Positions 1 through 6,923 of a DNA stretch of 8,386 bases are shown piece by piece. The stretch is from Planctomycetota bacterium. Its GTDB lineage: Bacteria; Planctomycetota; Phycisphaerae; UBA1845; PWPN01. The stretch's first letter is position 1. Each line of letters starts with the position of its first letter. The DNA is taken from positions 1 to 8,386 of the forward strand of contig JACQVT010000433.1 of NCBI GenBank assembly GCA_016209665.1, in the 5' to 3' direction. The position numbers and the translations under genes were made by a program. The notes under the pieces are model-generated. The model had not been told where the DNA came from, made no database searches, and worked only from the letters and a program-made list of their open reading frames with translations.

Positions 1-1
1 G

Positions 2-799
<798 letters not shown>

Positions 800-812
800 C
801 GGGGGCCCTCCG

Positions 813-1325
813 ATGTTCGAAGAGGACATCTTACTCGGGAATACTGAGGAGTCCATCGTCGTCCAGACCCGCCGAGGCAGGGACGTACTGAACGTTGTTG
901 AGCCGGAGCCGGGCGAACGAGGACGGCGGAAGTACCAGATCCTCAGGGAGCGACACCCGGGCTGGAGACCGCGAAAGGACGCCTGTGGCGTCTACAATTG
1001 CTATGGGATGACGTTCGCCTCGCGACGAACCAGTATCTTGGCGGACGAATTCGTTTCTGCTATACTTGACGACGATGGTTACCGAAGAGTTGAGGAGAGA
1101 GACGCTCAGGTCGGAGACCTAGCCGTCTATTCGGACACCAGGTGCGGACGTCTCCATGTGGCGTTGATCGTCCAAAAAGAGTGGGTGGGGGAGACACCGG
1201 TGTTCTTCGGGCTGAGCAAATGGGACTCGACATCCGGTGAGGACATTCACCGACTGAGCGATCACGTTTGGCAGGATGGTGATTGGCAGATTGTGCTTGA
1301 GTACTACACGGACCGAACTCCATGA
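813..1325 (+). CDS. Probable papain-fold (NlpC/P60-like) cysteine hydrolase, 170 aa
   Basis: No named family is certain. The layout resembles NlpC/P60-type or related papain-fold hydrolases: a Cys at the start of a helix (YNCYGMTFASRRT, Cys63, with Cys58 nearby), then a GDLAVY strand (101-106) leading to HVALIV with His115, then LSKWD (134-138) and a later His146. A Cys-His pair in this order would cleave peptide, amide or peptidoglycan-type bonds; the substrate is unknown. No signal peptide or membrane helix is visible, so it is probably cytosolic unless exported with a partner. It is the first gene of a tight three-gene set and its TGA overlaps the next ATG (ATGA at 1322-1325). GC is lower than in mdh, and codons such as TTA and ATA occur, which hints at foreign origin. 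No Shine-Dalgarno is seen before ATG 813; the short gap after mdh suggests coupling to that transcript. The ORF is secure, the hydrolase call moderate. Confidence 0.72.
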   Translation: MFEEDILLGNTEESIVVQTRRGRDVLNVVEPEPGERGRRKYQILRERHPGWRPRKDACGVYNCYGMTFASRRTSILADEFVSAILDDDGYRRVEERDAQVGDLAVYSDTRCGRLHVALIVQKEWVGETPVFFGLSKWDSTSGEDIHRLSDHVWQDGDWQIVLEYYTDRTP

Positions 1326-1810
1326 GTCGATCGCTTGAGCAGTTGGCCTCAATCGACTTCGAACTGGCCATGGTAGCCTCCACCCCTAGGGCCCTCAGAG
1401 AGATGCTGCGCCGAAACACCACCATTCGAGAGCTGAAGCATTCATACGACGCTGGCTTCCTTTCCGATGTCGAGATTCAACGGTTCGTTCACCGCCTGAT
1501 TGAGCAGGGCTCATGTGAGCCCCGCTTTCCTCACCAGACCGCGTTGGCCGCTGTCGCCGTTCTGCTCGCGGATCGCTACTCGAGCTTCGCCGAGGAATAC
1601 ATCCGAGACCTGTCCCGGGTAAGGTCTGGTCGCATGATCGTTGCCGCTCGCGTGGCCCGGATCATATTGACAGAACGAGAACGGACAAAGAACAGCTTCC
1701 GAGTGTTCCCACAGGTCCAGCCGATCACCTTCACTTGTCTACCTCTTCCCTCTTCGGGCGCTGGCAGGCCAGACGAAACGAATGACTACTGCGATTTGAA
1801 GGTGGCATAA
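1322..1810 (+). CDS. Unrecognised helical protein, 162 aa, middle gene of three-gene cassette
   Basis: I do not recognise a family. The first 120 residues read as mostly helical: SLEQLASIDFELAMV, then TPRALREMLRRN, then VEIQRFVHRLIEQ. A more hydrophobic stretch follows (TALAAVAVLLADRYSSFAEEYIRDL, about 74-98), then an Arg-rich helix ending in ILTERERTK. The last 40 residues are Pro/Ser-rich and probably disordered. There is no convincing membrane helix, signal peptide or catalytic motif. The start is fixed by the ATGA overlap with the preceding gene, and the TAA overlaps the next ATG (TAATG at 1808-1812), so all three genes are very probably translated as a unit. This packing argues that it is a real gene and a likely partner of the hydrolase-like and beta-rich neighbours. 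A role such as adaptor or inhibitor would be pure inference. Confidence 0.7.
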   Translation: MSRSLEQLASIDFELAMVASTPRALREMLRRNTTIRELKHSYDAGFLSDVEIQRFVHRLIEQGSCEPRFPHQTALAAVAVLLADRYSSFAEEYIRDLSRVRSGRMIVAARVARIILTERERTKNSFRVFPQVQPITFTCLPLPSSGAGRPDETNDYCDLKVA

Positions 1811-2208
1811 TGCCGACGCTGGAATACTTTCTGGTTGCCCGGGATTTCTCCGTTGATCAGCGGACGAACAGGGTCAGCATTTTCAATATCATGGAAGAGA
1901 TTCACGCTCGCGAATTCCCGATCACGATTCCCAATATGGTGATTCTTTGCTCATGGAATGCGGAGAACGGGGATAACGAACGAGATTTCCAAATGACACT
2001 GCGTCCGAGCTTGGACGGCCGTCCGGTCGGAATCCCGCAGCCGCTCGCCCACAATTTCCGCATTCCGGGACGGCGGTGTCGCAACTTCGTAGCCGTGGAG
2101 GGTCTTCCCCTGGCAGGGCCTGGACGTCTTCTGGTCGAGCTGCTGCTGAACGGCGACCACGTAGCGTCCCACACCATCGATGTGGTTCGGGATGCCCTCG
2201 AGGAGTAG
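1810..2208 (+). CDS. Small beta-rich conserved protein resembling DUF6941
   Basis: A 132-residue protein opening MPTLEYFLVARDFSVDQRTNRVSIFNIMEEI. It then has alternating short strands (FPITIPNMVILCSW, FQMTLRPSLDG) and a closing segment (GLPLAGPGRLLVELLLNGDHVASHTIDV, about 98-125). The pattern of an early statement strand, a FP-hydrophobic segment and a final PGxxxxxLxxNGxxxxxxxI strand pair recalls the DUF6941 type, a small beta-sandwich family of unknown function; this assignment is from memory. There is no signal peptide, membrane helix or catalytic set. The start ATG overlaps the stop of the previous gene (TAATG), making it the third cistron of the cassette. Its lower GC matches the two genes before it and contrasts with trmJ after it. 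Function is unknown. Confidence 0.7.
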   Translation: MPTLEYFLVARDFSVDQRTNRVSIFNIMEEIHAREFPITIPNMVILCSWNAENGDNERDFQMTLRPSLDGRPVGIPQPLAHNFRIPGRRCRNFVAVEGLPLAGPGRLLVELLLNGDHVASHTIDVVRDALEE

Positions 2209-2315
2209 AACCTCCGAGATGTCGCCCATCACATGTGGCACCGTCCTTCCGTTTCTCACCAGGGGTTTCCACCCCCTCCCTCGTCGCGACAATGCCCGGC
2301 TCAGGCGCCGATGAC

Positions 2316-3110
2316 ATGGCTCCAACGAATCCGATGCACCGCGTCCGTATCGTCCTCGTTCGCTCGCAGATTGCCGGCAACATCGGGGCGGTCGCGCGGT
2401 GCATGGAGAACTTCGGCGCCGGCGGTCTGTATCTGGTTGCGCCCAGGGTTTCGCCCACCTCGCGGGAGGCGATGCAGCGCAGCACTCACGGTGAGCACCG
2501 GCTGCACGCGGCCCGGGTGGTGGAGACGGTCGCGGCAGCGCTGGAGGGAACCGTCTACGCCGTCGGGACGAGCCGTCGGCCCGGGCCGGTGCATCAGGCG
2601 GACGATCTGACGCCGCGACAGATGGCGGCGACCCTGACCGGGCGCCTGGCTGACGGACAGGTGGCCCTGCTGTTCGGCAGTGAGGACAACGGTCTCGCCC
2701 GCGAGGACCTGCTGGCCTGTGACGCGGTGGTGGTCATCCCCGCGGCGCCGGGGTACCCGACCTTGAACGTCTCGCACGCGGTGGCGATCTGCCTGTACGA
2801 GGTGTTCGTGGCCGCCGCCGCCACCCGCCACACCGATGCCACCGTGCGGAAACGCAGCGAGCCGGCCGACCTGGCCATGATGAACCGCCTCATGGACAAG
2901 CTGCAGCACGCCCTGCGGACCATCGGCTACCTGCGGCCCGAGAAGCCCGACCACCTCATGTTTCCCATTCGGGCCATTCTGTCGCGGGCCGGCCTGACCC
3001 GGGCCGAGGCCCAGATCCTGATGGGCCTGGCCCAACAAATCGACGAGTTCGCGAAGTACGGAACGCGAACAGAAGCGGATCCACGGCTGGACTCGGACCC
3101 ACAGGCATGA
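2316..3110 (+). CDS. trmJ: TrmJ/SpoU-family tRNA 2'-O-methyltransferase
   Basis: An SPOUT-class enzyme that transfers methyl from S-adenosylmethionine to a ribose 2'-OH; TrmJ acts on nucleotide 32 of tRNAs. With this start it has 264 residues, close to the roughly 245-260 of known members. Three SpoU motifs are in order: GNIGAVAR (21-28, motif 1 with its Asn and Arg), LLFGSEDNGLAREDL (119-133, motif 2), and IPAAPGYPTLNVSHAVAICLYE (141-162, motif 3, the trefoil-knot cofactor loop). The C-terminal helical part (NRLMDKLQHALRTIGYLRP and RAILSRAGLTRAEAQILMGL) matches TrmJ-type tails. Start choice is uncertain: in-frame ATGs lie at 2292, 2316 and 2334, none with a clear Shine-Dalgarno. The 2334 ATG gives MHRVRIVLV, which lines up with the usual TrmJ N-terminus. 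High GC resumes here after the low-GC cassette. It is convergent with the glycosyltransferase downstream. Confidence 0.92.
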   Translation: MAPTNPMHRVRIVLVRSQIAGNIGAVARCMENFGAGGLYLVAPRVSPTSREAMQRSTHGEHRLHAARVVETVAAALEGTVYAVGTSRRPGPVHQADDLTPRQMAATLTGRLADGQVALLFGSEDNGLAREDLLACDAVVVIPAAPGYPTLNVSHAVAICLYEVFVAAAATRHTDATVRKRSEPADLAMMNRLMDKLQHALRTIGYLRPEKPDHLMFPIRAILSRAGLTRAEAQILMGLAQQIDEFAKYGTRTEADPRLDSDPQA

Positions 3111-3167
3111 GAACGACGCTCCTGAAGATCTGGATCGCCGAGCGTCTCGACAAGGCGACCGCCTGAA

Positions 3168-3183
3168 CTTGGCAAGCGCCAAG
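3168..3183. terminator. Hairpin between convergent trmJ and glycosyltransferase genes
   Basis: Perfect 6-bp arms CTTGGC (3168-3173) and GCCAAG (3178-3183) enclose an AAGC loop. They lie in the 121-bp gap between two convergent genes, where a bidirectional terminator would be expected. There is no T-tract on either side, so intrinsic termination is doubtful. The call rests on position and symmetry only. Confidence 0.3.
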
Positions 3184-3231
3184 GTGGCGGGCGCGAAAGC
3201 CGGCCGACGCCAGGGGGAGCAACGCCGTCGA

Positions 3232-4815
3232 TCAGTTCGAGCCGACCATCGCTCCCGGTGCCGCGGCGGCGGGCATGAAGGGCGTCGGCCGGCGGACCGG
3301 CTCCTCCTCGAACACCAGGCGGCGGCGGAAGCTGGCCTCGGGGCGTGACATCCAGCCGACACTGATGAAGCCCAGGGCGTAGATGAGCAGGAACACGCTG
3401 AGCACCGGCCGGCTGACGGTCATGTAGATCGCCCAGTTGGCCAGGCAGTACGCCCCGAGCAGCATCTCGAAGAACCACAGCCCGCCGGAGCGGCGGGCCT
3501 TGTACCGGCTGGTCAGCAGCGTCGATTGCGTGCTGCCGGACTTGGGCGTACGCACGAATTCTCCGCCGCGGACGCGCAGGCCGCGCAGCACGGCCACCGC
3601 GTTGTTCACCGACAGGCCGGTGCCCAGGACCAGCACGGCCGGCATGTGCCGAACCCCGCTCCAGCCCCCGCCCAGGTGGTAGCGGGCGTACCCGTAGACC
3701 GTCGGCGAAGCGAGGATCGTGAACACGATCAGAATCCAGCCCATCAAAAAGCACCACCACAGCGACAACGGTCCGGTGATCGCCAGCAGCGGCCGGGCCA
3801 GCAGGGCCAGCACCATCGTCCACAGGTAGACCGAGTAGTGCGTCAGGTGCAGCGATGCCTCGAGTTTCTCGACGAAGCTCACCTTCGAACGCCATATCCG
3901 CGGCAGCAGCTTGACCGCGGTCTGCACGCCGCCGGTGGCCCACCGCCGCTGCTGGGCCTTCAGTCCGCTGATCGTGTTGGGCAACTCGGCCGGGCAGGCC
4001 AGCTCGAGGCAGTAGTCCATCCGCCACCCCGCCAACTGCACGCGGTACGACAGATCGAGGTCCTCGGTCAGCGTGTCGGCCGACCAGCCGCCGGCGGCGG
4101 GGTCCTCGATGGCCGCCTTCCGCCACACGCCGGCGGTGCCGTTGAAGTTCATCATCAGCCCGTTCCAGGCCCGGGCCCCCTGCTCGACCGCGAAGTGGGC
4201 GTCGAGGGCCACCGCCTGAGCCCGGGTGAGCCACGACTCGTCCTGGTTCAGGTGGGTCCAGCGGCCCTGGACGCAGGCGAGCTTCTCGTCGCCGGCCAGG
4301 AACGGCACCGCCCGCCGCAGGAAGTCCTTGGGTGGGATGAAGTCGGCGTCGAAGATCGCCACCAGCGGGTGCCGGCAACGGGACAGACCCTCCCGCAGGG
4401 CCCCGGCCTTGTAGCCGGTCCGCTTCTCGCGGCGAACCGCCTCGACGTCCACACCCTGGCTCCGCAGCCGCCGGACGGTCATGTCCACCAGCAGGCGCGT
4501 CTCGTCCGTGCTGTCGTCCAGGACCTGGATCTGGTGCTTGCCGCGAGGGTAGTCCATCGCCGCCACCGCCTCGATCACGCGGGTGGCGACGTCGGCCTCG
4601 TTGTAGATGGGCAACTGGGTGGTGACGCCCGGCCAGTCGGCCTCCGGCGTGCGGGTCCTGTAGTCCTCGATCAGCCGCCGCTGCTCGACGATCTTGCTCT
4701 TCCGCCGACGGTGGAAAAGGTACAACAGGACGTACAGATGCACCCCGTACACCGCCAGCGCACAGGTGCTCACGAAGAACAGCACCAGGACGATCCGATC
4801 GAAGATGATGCCCAC
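3232..4815 (-). CDS. Membrane family 2 glycosyltransferase, CslA/cellulose-synthase-like
   Basis: A processive-type GT2 enzyme of 527 residues, expected to polymerise a beta-linked polysaccharide from a nucleotide sugar at the inner membrane. One N-terminal membrane helix (about 8-34) precedes the cytosolic catalytic domain: LPIYNE (69-73 core), the substrate Asp pair in VLDDSTDE (98-105), the metal-binding DAD (156-158), the TED catalytic base (250-252) and the acceptor/product motif QQRRW (288-292, here written QQRRWATGG). About five further helices follow between 325 and 490, with EFVRTPKSG at 419-426 as in bacterial mannan/glucan-synthase-like proteins. The C-terminus is Pro/Ala-rich. The start is GTG at 4813-4815; no ATG lies in frame back to a stop near 4894, and GAGG sits 10 nt upstream. 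No PilZ domain or partner subunit is encoded in the window. Polymer identity cannot be told from sequence. Confidence 0.93.
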   Translation of the reverse strand: MGIIFDRIVLVLFFVSTCALAVYGVHLYVLLYLFHRRRKSKIVEQRRLIEDYRTRTPEADWPGVTTQLPIYNEADVATRVIEAVAAMDYPRGKHQIQVLDDSTDETRLLVDMTVRRLRSQGVDVEAVRREKRTGYKAGALREGLSRCRHPLVAIFDADFIPPKDFLRRAVPFLAGDEKLACVQGRWTHLNQDESWLTRAQAVALDAHFAVEQGARAWNGLMMNFNGTAGVWRKAAIEDPAAGGWSADTLTEDLDLSYRVQLAGWRMDYCLELACPAELPNTISGLKAQQRRWATGGVQTAVKLLPRIWRSKVSFVEKLEASLHLTHYSVYLWTMVLALLARPLLAITGPLSLWWCFLMGWILIVFTILASPTVYGYARYHLGGGWSGVRHMPAVLVLGTGLSVNNAVAVLRGLRVRGGEFVRTPKSGSTQSTLLTSRYKARRSGGLWFFEMLLGAYCLANWAIYMTVSRPVLSVFLLIYALGFISVGWMSRPEASFRRRLVFEEEPVRRPTPFMPAAAAPGAMVGSN

Positions 4816-5039
4816 GACCGTTGAGCCTCGCCTATGAGATCCGTGCCTGAATCGCGTCCAAGCACGCCGCGCAGCGCTGGTTGGTCCATCAGGTCAGACG
4901 CGCGTAATCACAGCCCATTACGGAAAATAGCGCAGTTTTCGCACGTGAGTGGGGCTGACCGCCCCGCCGGGCCGCCGCGCCGCAGACCCGCCCGGAGCCG
5001 GTGCCCGAACCGGGCCCCGTCCCTCACCCGTGTTATTGG
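4816..5039 (-). promoter_or_regulatory. Long structured leader of the glycosyltransferase mRNA
   Basis: If transcription starts about 7 nt after the -10 at 5046-5051, the 5' UTR is about 224 nt. It contains four simple hairpins: arms at 5003-5007/5011-5015 (GCCCG, 3-nt loop), 4951-4955/4961-4965 (GGGGC, 5-nt loop), 4923-4927/4936-4940 (GAAAA, 8-nt loop) and 4903-4908/4917-4922 (CGTAAT, 8-nt loop). The last two abut directly and form a local AT-rich island in a GC-rich region. I do not recognise a known riboswitch class, including GEMM-type c-di-GMP aptamers. No credible gene lies in this stretch on either strand. Confidence 0.4.
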
Positions 5040-5045
5040 GGCATT

Positions 5046-5074
5046 AAGATAGGTCCCCGCCCCCCGAGTGTCAA
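5046..5074 (-). promoter_or_regulatory. Sigma70-type promoter for the glycosyltransferase
   Basis: Read on the minus strand, a perfect -35 TTGACA (5074-5069) is followed after exactly 17 nt by TATCTT (5051-5046), which is 4/6 to the -10 consensus. It points at the glycosyltransferase and is the best promoter match on this strand in the intergenic region. It diverges from the rpmH promoter about 180 bp away. Confidence 0.7.
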
Positions 5075-5109
5075 CATCCGGCCGCGAGGCGCGGCACCCA
5101 GAAGCGGTT

Positions 5110-5144
5110 GCCCCTAGGGGCCCCTTGGCGACCTCTTAGGGGGC
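5110..5144. repeat. Chained palindromes between the divergent promoters
   Basis: Two overlapping perfect 10-bp palindromes occur here: CCCCTAGGGG at 5111-5120 and AGGGGCCCCT at 5116-5125. The first arm CCCCTA can also pair with TAGGGG at 5137-5142 across 20 nt. Their location upstream of both divergent promoters would fit a shared protein-binding site. High GC makes some chance symmetry likely. Confidence 0.35.
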
Positions 5145-5171
5145 ATCCTGCCCGCCTCGTCAGGCGCGGAA

Positions 5172-5237
5172 GATGCACGCCCCCAAGCCATCGCGGGCCG
5201 GTCCCCGCGACCTGTTGCCGGACCCGCGAGGTGCATC
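5172..5237. repeat. Nested inverted repeat upstream of rpmH promoter
   Basis: The outer arms GATGCAC (5172-5178) and GTGCATC (5231-5237) are perfect. Inside them lies a perfect 7-bp hairpin TCGCGGG/CCCGCGA (5191-5197 and 5204-5210) with a 6-nt loop. The whole element ends 19 bp before the rpmH -35, so it is not in the rpmH transcript. It could be a binding site or part of an unannotated small RNA. I recognise no known RNA family. Confidence 0.35.
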
Positions 5238-5256
5238 GCTGTCGGCCCTCAGCGCC

Positions 5257-5285
5257 TTGGCGGCCGCAGGCAGCCGTGGTAGAAT
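5257..5285 (+). promoter_or_regulatory. Extended -10 promoter of rpmH
   Basis: TTGGCG (5257-5262, 4/6 to consensus) is followed after 17 nt by TAGAAT (5280-5285, 5/6). A TGG at 5277-5279 forms the extended -10 element. Transcription would begin near 5292, giving a leader of about 48 nt before the rpmH ATG. A strong promoter suits a ribosomal protein gene that is not in an operon here. Confidence 0.7.
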
Positions 5286-5295
5286 GGCTGCCCTT

Positions 5296-5311
5296 GAATG
5301 ACCGAATGACC
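5296..5311 (+). repeat. Tandem octamer in the rpmH leader
   Basis: The octamer GAATGACC occurs twice back to back (5296-5303 and 5304-5311), just after the predicted transcription start. Each copy contributes an ATG. The first reads M-T-E-stop (5298-5309) and the second M-T-T-G-R-stop (5306-5323), with an ATGA overlap between them. Whether these mini-ORFs are translated is unknown. Confidence 0.45.
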
Positions 5312-5339
5312 ACAGGCCGCTGACGACAGGATCGACGAT

Positions 5340-5480
5340 ATGCACTACCCGCGAAAGATCAGCCGCATCAAGAAACTCCGCAAGCAGGGCTTCCGTGCCC
5401 GCATGAAGACGAGCAAGGGTCGCAAGCTCCTCAGCCGGCAACGACGCCTTGGCCGGCATTCCCTCAACGTTATGGACTGA
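5340..5480 (+). CDS. rpmH: 50S ribosomal protein bL34
   Basis: A 46-residue, very basic protein that binds 23S rRNA in the large ribosomal subunit. The core GFRARMKTSKGRKLLSRQRR (17-36), followed by LGRHSLNV, is the L34 signature (canonical HGFRARM-T-GR--L--RR-KGR--L). The N-terminus MHYPRKISRIKKLRKQ lacks the usual MKRTxQPS start but keeps the basic helix. The only usable start is the ATG at 5340: the frame has a stop at 5307-5309 and no other start codon after it. A weak AGG lies 9 nt upstream. Length equals the family norm of 44-47. It has its own promoter. Elsewhere rpmH is usually followed by rnpA and yidC; here a convergent pseudopilin-like gene lies 9 bp beyond the stop, so the classical operon is absent. 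Confidence 0.93.
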   Translation: MHYPRKISRIKKLRKQGFRARMKTSKGRKLLSRQRRLGRHSLNVMD

Positions 5481-5489
5481 CCGGATTCG

Positions 5490-6596
5490 TCATTCGATGC
5501 TTCCGCCGCCCGGCACCGCCTTGCCCCGGAGCCGGCCGTACCACATCGACGAACGGAGTTCCTTGAACGCCGAGTCGTTGATCTCGAACTTGTTGAGGCT
5601 GTTCTTGTACGGGCCGAGGAAGCCATCCGGAGCCGGCTGACCGTTGCTGTCCGGCAGCCCCCCGGTGTCCTTGACCGGCATGGCGTGCCCGTCGGCGAAC
5701 AGCACGTTGGCGAACCCGGCCTTGCCGCTGCCGTCCGCGCTGTGCAGCGGCACGATGTCGTTGAACTCGTGACCCTTCTGGCCGGCGTTGCCGGTCACCA
5801 CGCTGTAGTCCACCGACATGCCGTCGGTGAACGACTCCACGGTGTAGTCCCCTTTGTCGATCACCTTCTCGTCGGCGAACGTGTTGATGGTGTCGGCGTA
5901 GGCCTGCGTCACCAGCGAATCGCCGCTGTCTCCTGCCCGCGAGTCCCCCATGAGGCCCACGCGGCTCGGCGGCGCCGCGCCGGCCATCAGGTGCTTTTCG
6001 TTGAGCGGACCGTCGCCGTCGAGCGGGCATTTCGACGGATCGCCGTTGGGATCGCTGGACGGCACGCCGTCGGACCCGTACCCGTCATCCGCCGTCGGAT
6101 CGCCGCGGGAGAACTGCCACGTCGTGGCGTAATTCGAGTTGTAGCCCTTGGTCCAGAAGTCCGCCGACGGCAAGCCGACCGGCACGATCGGCACCGTGGG
6201 CGTTCCGCCCGGATGCCGGTTCGGGTTCGCACCCCCGGTGGCCGCGGCGCCCGTGTAGTCGGCCACTTTCTCGTTCACCTGGAACCGGTTGGTCGGGCAC
6301 AGCATCTTGCCGGGAACGCCCACCTTGGTGTTGATCACGTCCGCCACCCAGCCGATCTTGCGCACGTCTCCATCGCGCAGGTAGTCGAACGCGCCGGAAC
6401 AACGGACCCCCGTGTTCTGGGTGGCGTAGATCTCGAAAGCGTTCCCGAACGTCTTGAGGTAGGAAGCGCACGTAGCCGCCTTGGCGGACTCCCGCGCGCT
6501 GCCCAGCGAGGGCAGCAGGATCGCGATCAGCAGGGCGATGATGGCCACCACCACCAGCAGTTCCACCAGCGTGAATCCGTTCCGCCTTCGTTTCAT
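5490..6596 (-). CDS. Type II secretion/type IV pilin-like prepilin (planctomycete large pseudopilin type)
   Basis: A 368-residue protein with a textbook class III leader. MKRRRNG precedes F8, so prepilin peptidase would cut after Gly7 and methylate Phe8. Glu12 is the conserved Glu at mature position 5, and the following hydrophobic helix [21 protein letters not shown] spans 11-31. The rest is an exported Gly/Asp/Pro-rich globular domain with few Cys. Near residue 300 the segment [12 protein letters not shown] carries the FADGH motif preceded by a His-containing loop, as in planctomycete DUF1559-like (H-X9-DG) proteins, although the His to DG spacing here is longer. The start at 6596 is preferred over ATG 6611: GGAG lies 9 nt before it and the leader then has the usual 7 residues. 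The 3' end is only 9 bp from the convergent rpmH stop, with no room for a terminator. Its role in pseudopilus or surface structure is inferred. Confidence 0.9.
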   Translation of the reverse strand: MKRRRNGFTLVELLVVVAIIALLIAILLPSLGSARESAKAATCASYLKTFGNAFEIYATQNTGVRCSGAFDYLRDGDVRKIGWVADVINTKVGVPGKMLCPTNRFQVNEKVADYTGAAATGGANPNRHPGGTPTVPIVPVGLPSADFWTKGYNSNYATTWQFSRGDPTADDGYGSDGVPSSDPNGDPSKCPLDGDGPLNEKHLMAGAAPPSRVGLMGDSRAGDSGDSLVTQAYADTINTFADEKVIDKGDYTVESFTDGMSVDYSVVTGNAGQKGHEFNDIVPLHSADGSGKAGFANVLFADGHAMPVKDTGGLPDSNGQPAPDGFLGPYKNSLNKFEINDSAFKELRSSMWYGRLRGKAVPGGGSIE

Positions 6597-6679
6597 GTGC
6601 GTGATCTCCATGTCAGGCGTGTCGGCCCCCTCCGCGAAAGCGCCGCCACGTGCGCCGCTGCCCGCCGGAGGCTCCGTGA

Positions 6680-6716
6680 ATTAAACCCGCCGAATGTTCG
6701 GGAGCGATTAAGCCCG
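6680..6716. repeat. Direct repeat upstream of the pseudopilin gene
   Basis: ATTAAACCCG (6680-6689) and ATTAAGCCCG (6707-6716) match at 9 of 10 positions, with starts 27 bp apart. The gap 6597-6923 between the divergent pseudopilin and membrane-protein genes holds this repeat and the 62-bp inverted repeat at 6832-6893. I see no convincing sigma70 promoter for either gene there. The two copies might be operator half-sites or simple coincidence. Confidence 0.35.
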
Positions 6717-6831
6717 GATGCGAAGATCATTTGTTTCGCGTGAATTGTCGGCGACGGATTGGCTAGGATCGGCAGCCGAAACCTTCAACCGTTCTTAACA
6801 AGCCGATGGACGACACCGCAGGCGTTCGGGT

Positions 6832-6893
6832 ATTCTGCCCGGCTGGTCGCCCGTGCCACGAGGCGCTGACCAACGTAGCGGACCGGGCAGAAT
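6832..6893 (+). repeat. 62-bp element with perfect 11-bp inverted arms
   Basis: ATTCTGCCCGG (6832-6842) and CCGGGCAGAAT (6883-6893) are perfect reverse complements. They enclose 40 nt that can fold again through TGGTC (6844-6848) and GACCA (6868-6872). It ends 30 nt before the ATG of the membrane protein gene, so if transcribed it would lie in that 5' UTR. It has the shape of a structured RNA or a small palindromic repeat element. I recognise no known class. Confidence 0.6.
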
Positions 6894-6923
6894 CTGAGCG
6901 GACCCGGCGGGTTCGACGACGAG

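Noticed and set aside
2262..2275. GGGGT-TTCC-ACCCC hairpin between the cassette and trmJ
   Set aside because: The stem is only 5 bp and no T-tract follows, so it is not convincing as a terminator.
3107..3166. 19-codon ORF (MRTTLLKIWIAERLDKATA) overlapping the trmJ stop by ATGA
   Set aside because: Too short to support without conservation; probably chance, although the overlap is neat.
2301..3362. Minus-strand open frame of 353 codons across trmJ
   Set aside because: It is antisense to clear SpoU motifs, has low-complexity Arg/Pro-rich translation and no family resemblance. GC-rich antisense frames stay open by codon bias.
2927..4378. Minus-strand 483-codon frame in a second phase over the glycosyltransferase
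   Set aside because: The other phase carries all GT2 motifs; this one gives Gly/Arg/Pro-rich noise.
3526..4824. Plus-strand 432-codon frame antisense to the glycosyltransferase
   Set aside because: Composition is Arg/Gln/Pro/His-rich without motifs, and it opposes a well supported gene.
4950..5250. Possible tRNA or other known RNA gene in the GC-rich gap
   Set aside because: The GGTTCGGGC stretch recalls a T-loop, but no cloverleaf, acceptor stem or anticodon arm can be assembled around it.
4880..5340. Possible chromosomal origin beside rpmH
   Set aside because: No TTATCCACA-like DnaA boxes or AT-rich unwinding region were found, and dnaA is not visible.
5685..6743. Plus-strand 352-codon frame antisense to the pseudopilin gene
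   Set aside because: Shadow of the pseudopilin gene, Arg/Val/His-rich with no recognisable domain.
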